Origin: Pseudomonadota bacterium
GTDB lineage: Bacteria > Myxococcota_A > UBA9042 > GCA-2863065
Direction: 5' to 3'
Length of the DNA: 64,000 bases
Assembly (NCBI GenBank): GCA_005776725.1
Contig: SXOO01000174.1
Span: 1-64,000 of the forward strand
The position numbers and the translations under genes were made by a program. Under the pieces are notes generated by a model, which was not told the DNA's origin, did no database searches, and worked only from the letters and a program-made list of their open reading frames with translations. Below are positions 63,201 to 64,000 of this stretch, piece after piece; the first letter of the stretch is position 1, and each line of letters begins with the position of its first letter.

Positions 63201-64000
63201 CTGGATCGCCGTCGATCTCGACCGGCACCACCACCGCCCCGTAGGGGATGCTGGTGAGCGACGGGCCGTACCAGCCCTGGGTGCTTGCGACCGTGGCGCC
63301 GTCTGCGCTTCGGTACATCTTGAGCGTGTCGCCGACGCTCCAAAGGAGCTCGGGGCTGCCGTCCCCAGTGAGCTCGGCCAGCGTCAGGGAGTTGCGGCCG
63401 TTGTAGCCGAGCCCGTCGGACCGCCACTGGAGCGTGTCGCCGCCGAAGCCGTCGGCGAAGTCGAAGGCGTAAAGGGCGGCGCCCGCCGCGACGTTGGAGG
63501 GCACATAGAGCAGAAACTCCCGGGTGGGATCGCCGTCAAGGTTCGCCACCACCCCGAGGTTGGCGCCGTTCACGCCCGAGTTGGGCCCGAGCCCCTCGCC
63601 GAACATCCACTGGACCTTCCCGGTGGCGCCGCTGAGCGCGACGATGCGGGTGTCGCCGACGCTCTCTTTGCTGGCGAGCACGTCAACGGTGCCGTCACCG
63701 TCGAGGTCCACCGAGCGGCCTGGCGCCGCGGCAGGGCCGTGGGGGAGCGTGTCACCGAAGAAGAAGCCGAGCTGCAGGGCTGGGCTCGCCCAGAGCAGCG
63801 TACCGTCGCGCGGGTCGCGGCAGATCGCGCGCCCACCCACCAGCGTCACGATGTCCGTAGCGCCGTCGCCCGTCACGTCCTGGACCAGCAGCGGGGCGTT
63901 CACCCCGCCGAGGCGCAGCTTCCAGCGCATCGCCGGCTCGAGCAGCGCTCCCTCGCCTGCGAGCGTGCGGGTGAGCGACCGGTTCTGCCAGGGCAGCGGC
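60178..64000 (-). CDS. Giant FG-GAP / thrombospondin-3-type surface protein (5' end outside window)
   Basis: At least 1270 residues; the frame stays open from an internal ATG at 63930 to the window end, so the N-terminus is missing. Most of it is FG-GAP/VCBS-like beta-propeller repeats, recognised by the DxDGDGxxE/D signature (DLDGDGTVDVLAS, DVDGDGVRDVHLF, DLDGDGKHEFVLL). Then comes a fibronectin-like segment and a calcium-binding run of thrombospondin type 3 motifs (DSDGDRVLDQDEL, DTDGDGAIDALDSDSDGDG). The tail GGCGAARGSAGVAPVLMALWLWAWRRPSRARARARRC, a Cys before a hydrophobic helix and Arg-rich end, is MYXO-CTERM-like and supports a Myxococcota origin and surface anchoring. Confidence 0.88.
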   Translation of the reverse strand, partial: PLPWQNRSLTRTLAGEGALLEPAMRWKLRLGGVNAPLLVQDVTGDGATDIVTLVGGRAICRDPRDGTLLWASPALQLGFFFGDTLPHGPAAAPGRSVDLDGDGTVDVLASKESVGDTRIVALSGATGKVQWMFGEGLGPNSGVNGANLGVVANLDGDPTREFLLYVPSNVAAGAALYAFDFADGFGGDTLQWRSDGLGYNGRNSLTLAELTGDGSPELLWSVGDTLKMYRSADGATVASTQGWYGPSLTSIPYGAVVVPVEIDGDPESELHFSTGGLGQAGAFGIFDLVAGVPTERWLRVVPGRWQGPAPFELTGDGAPEVVASVYADGRWTTTVYDGSSGGVKAVADDAVVMPAGLQWPAPGTRPTADLDGDGKHEFVLLSADEEAVPAFGTLVVARLVNTELVALNDSVIDHAAFVGFVERVPGVTELAVARDPNGDGRGDAFQLLRFDGGTAVITGTYLFPKDLSVTWRGVFDSVVGPAPGQVVVFTSDGYFDVLGPSLDRLGQRIATGGFAPSVLTARRTAGEGVAGDEGVEAYVKDSAGRTLRVAVGQGDPADPPATTTLFGARSGRSLLGIVDLDGDGTVELLTHEQLDGIDRVLCLGVDGKALRWSFTAPGLVGPPETGTLGIGGDVDGDGVRDVHLFTVIDNLRVGVTLSGATGQPGSWTYRPFQAITGLGTAYSPALFIEGPDGPDVLISRYGDRPNGHLSVSTEAPLPLRVLDGLTGQRLFGSALTPDPGRLALADVDGVPGDEVVVTSWKQLGVLGAELGTRWNEPTGGPITRGMPLVTDLDGDGLADVAHFDHTVGRVRARRGLDGARLWPGGPGEVSGELQLVGGAAYRVLADGAGFAPLSGGPAVASLSGASLGEAAAVVTNLTGQGHPTLLFGSGDGWLYGVDGSSGALDFVWDVGFSVGAVVPTDLDGDGLTEVLVTATDGNLYAVAPAAPVGAISAVTDGLGDDVDLVSSFEDGIDSRRFSARWDAPTGGSEAPSGYLVRLLTATGALVVDWTNVGLVNAVTLAPGVRLVAGVVYVVVVLPYGATGSGKPTRSDGFWFEDSDGDRVLDQDELLLGTDPFDPDSDNDRIDDGVETAFGVGPDTDGDGAIDALDSDSDGDGLMDFVEGVVDTDGDGRADFRDEDDDGDGILTALEVEDGAIWGSDKDADSTPNWQDLDSDDDGLDDSVEGRVDLDDDGLPDYLDRASPPVVPDGRDTPDPVDLPPGSASFSQHGATQTAESGGCGAARGSAGVAPVLMALWLWAWRRPSRARARARRC

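Noticed and set aside
1..64000. CRISPR arrays, rRNA genes, transposases
   Set aside because: No regularly spaced repeats with unique spacers, no rRNA-like stretch and no transposase or integrase reading frame was seen.

Overview
The window is 64 kb of very GC-rich DNA with dense coding, frequent GTG and TTG starts and many 1-4 base start/stop overlaps. It reads as a chromosomal segment of a Myxococcota-like (myxobacterial, possibly Sandaracinus- or Polyangia-type) bacterium. Signs of this are a Ser/Thr kinase fused to a formylglycine-enzyme-like domain, many secreted lipoproteins, a MYXO-CTERM-like tail on a giant FG-GAP protein, a DUF1588/DUF1501-type pair, and the order lysS-lolC-lolD-bamA. 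A flagellin gene is present, so the organism may swim. This placement is inference; no rRNA or tRNA gene was found.

Layout. 1-3173 (+): 3' end of topA with an apparent frameshift at the window edge, an HSD10-like dehydrogenase and a small secreted protein. 3189-9893 (-): bamA, lolD, an enlarged lolC and lysS, an outer-membrane assembly and lipoprotein-export block. 10014-15790 (-): four tightly coupled genes (MazG-like, kinase-FGE fusion, lipoprotein with a protease-like but degenerate N-terminus, HELGH metallopeptidase-like protein). 15841-18807 (+): aldo/keto reductase, zapA, 5-formyl-THF cyclo-ligase, acyltransferase. 19004-26098: a seven-repeat Cys-rich lipoprotein, lspA (-), flagellin, a gap rich in hairpins and a 1098-residue GACC-repeat protein.

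26269-32156 (+): a four-gene CoA-ester operon (MDR reductase, CitE-like lyase, methylsuccinyl-CoA-dehydrogenase-like flavoprotein, ethylmalonyl-CoA-mutase-like B12 enzyme). It resembles the ethylmalonyl-CoA pathway but has divergent members. It is followed by a MAPEG gene bracketed by a 40-bp direct repeat. 33095-37049: DUF1588 dihaem-type lipoprotein plus Tat-exported DUF1501 protein. 37091-41346: HAD phosphatase (-), WxPGHW lipoprotein, Rrf2 regulator, acyl-CoA synthetase and DEDDh exonuclease. 41352-42502 (-): an RdgC-like protein split over two genes. 42700-46992: a lipoprotein, then on the minus strand a Wzc-like tyrosine kinase and a nucleotidyltransferase suggesting exopolysaccharide synthesis.

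47122-52356 (+): folD-gcvT-gcvH one-carbon genes, then a lipoprotein, FHA/zinc-ribbon protein, pyrD and an alpha/beta hydrolase. 52337-56469 (-): a 971-residue secreted/anchored protein and a DUF362 Tat protein. 56589-60245 (+): a coupled chain with a glutathione peroxidase and a HEAT-repeat membrane protein. 60178-64000 (-): a giant FG-GAP/thrombospondin-3-type surface protein cut by the window end. The least familiar material is the 10-16 kb signalling/proteolysis operon, the 22.4-22.8 kb structured gap with its neighbouring repeat proteins, and the 26-32 kb CoA operon.
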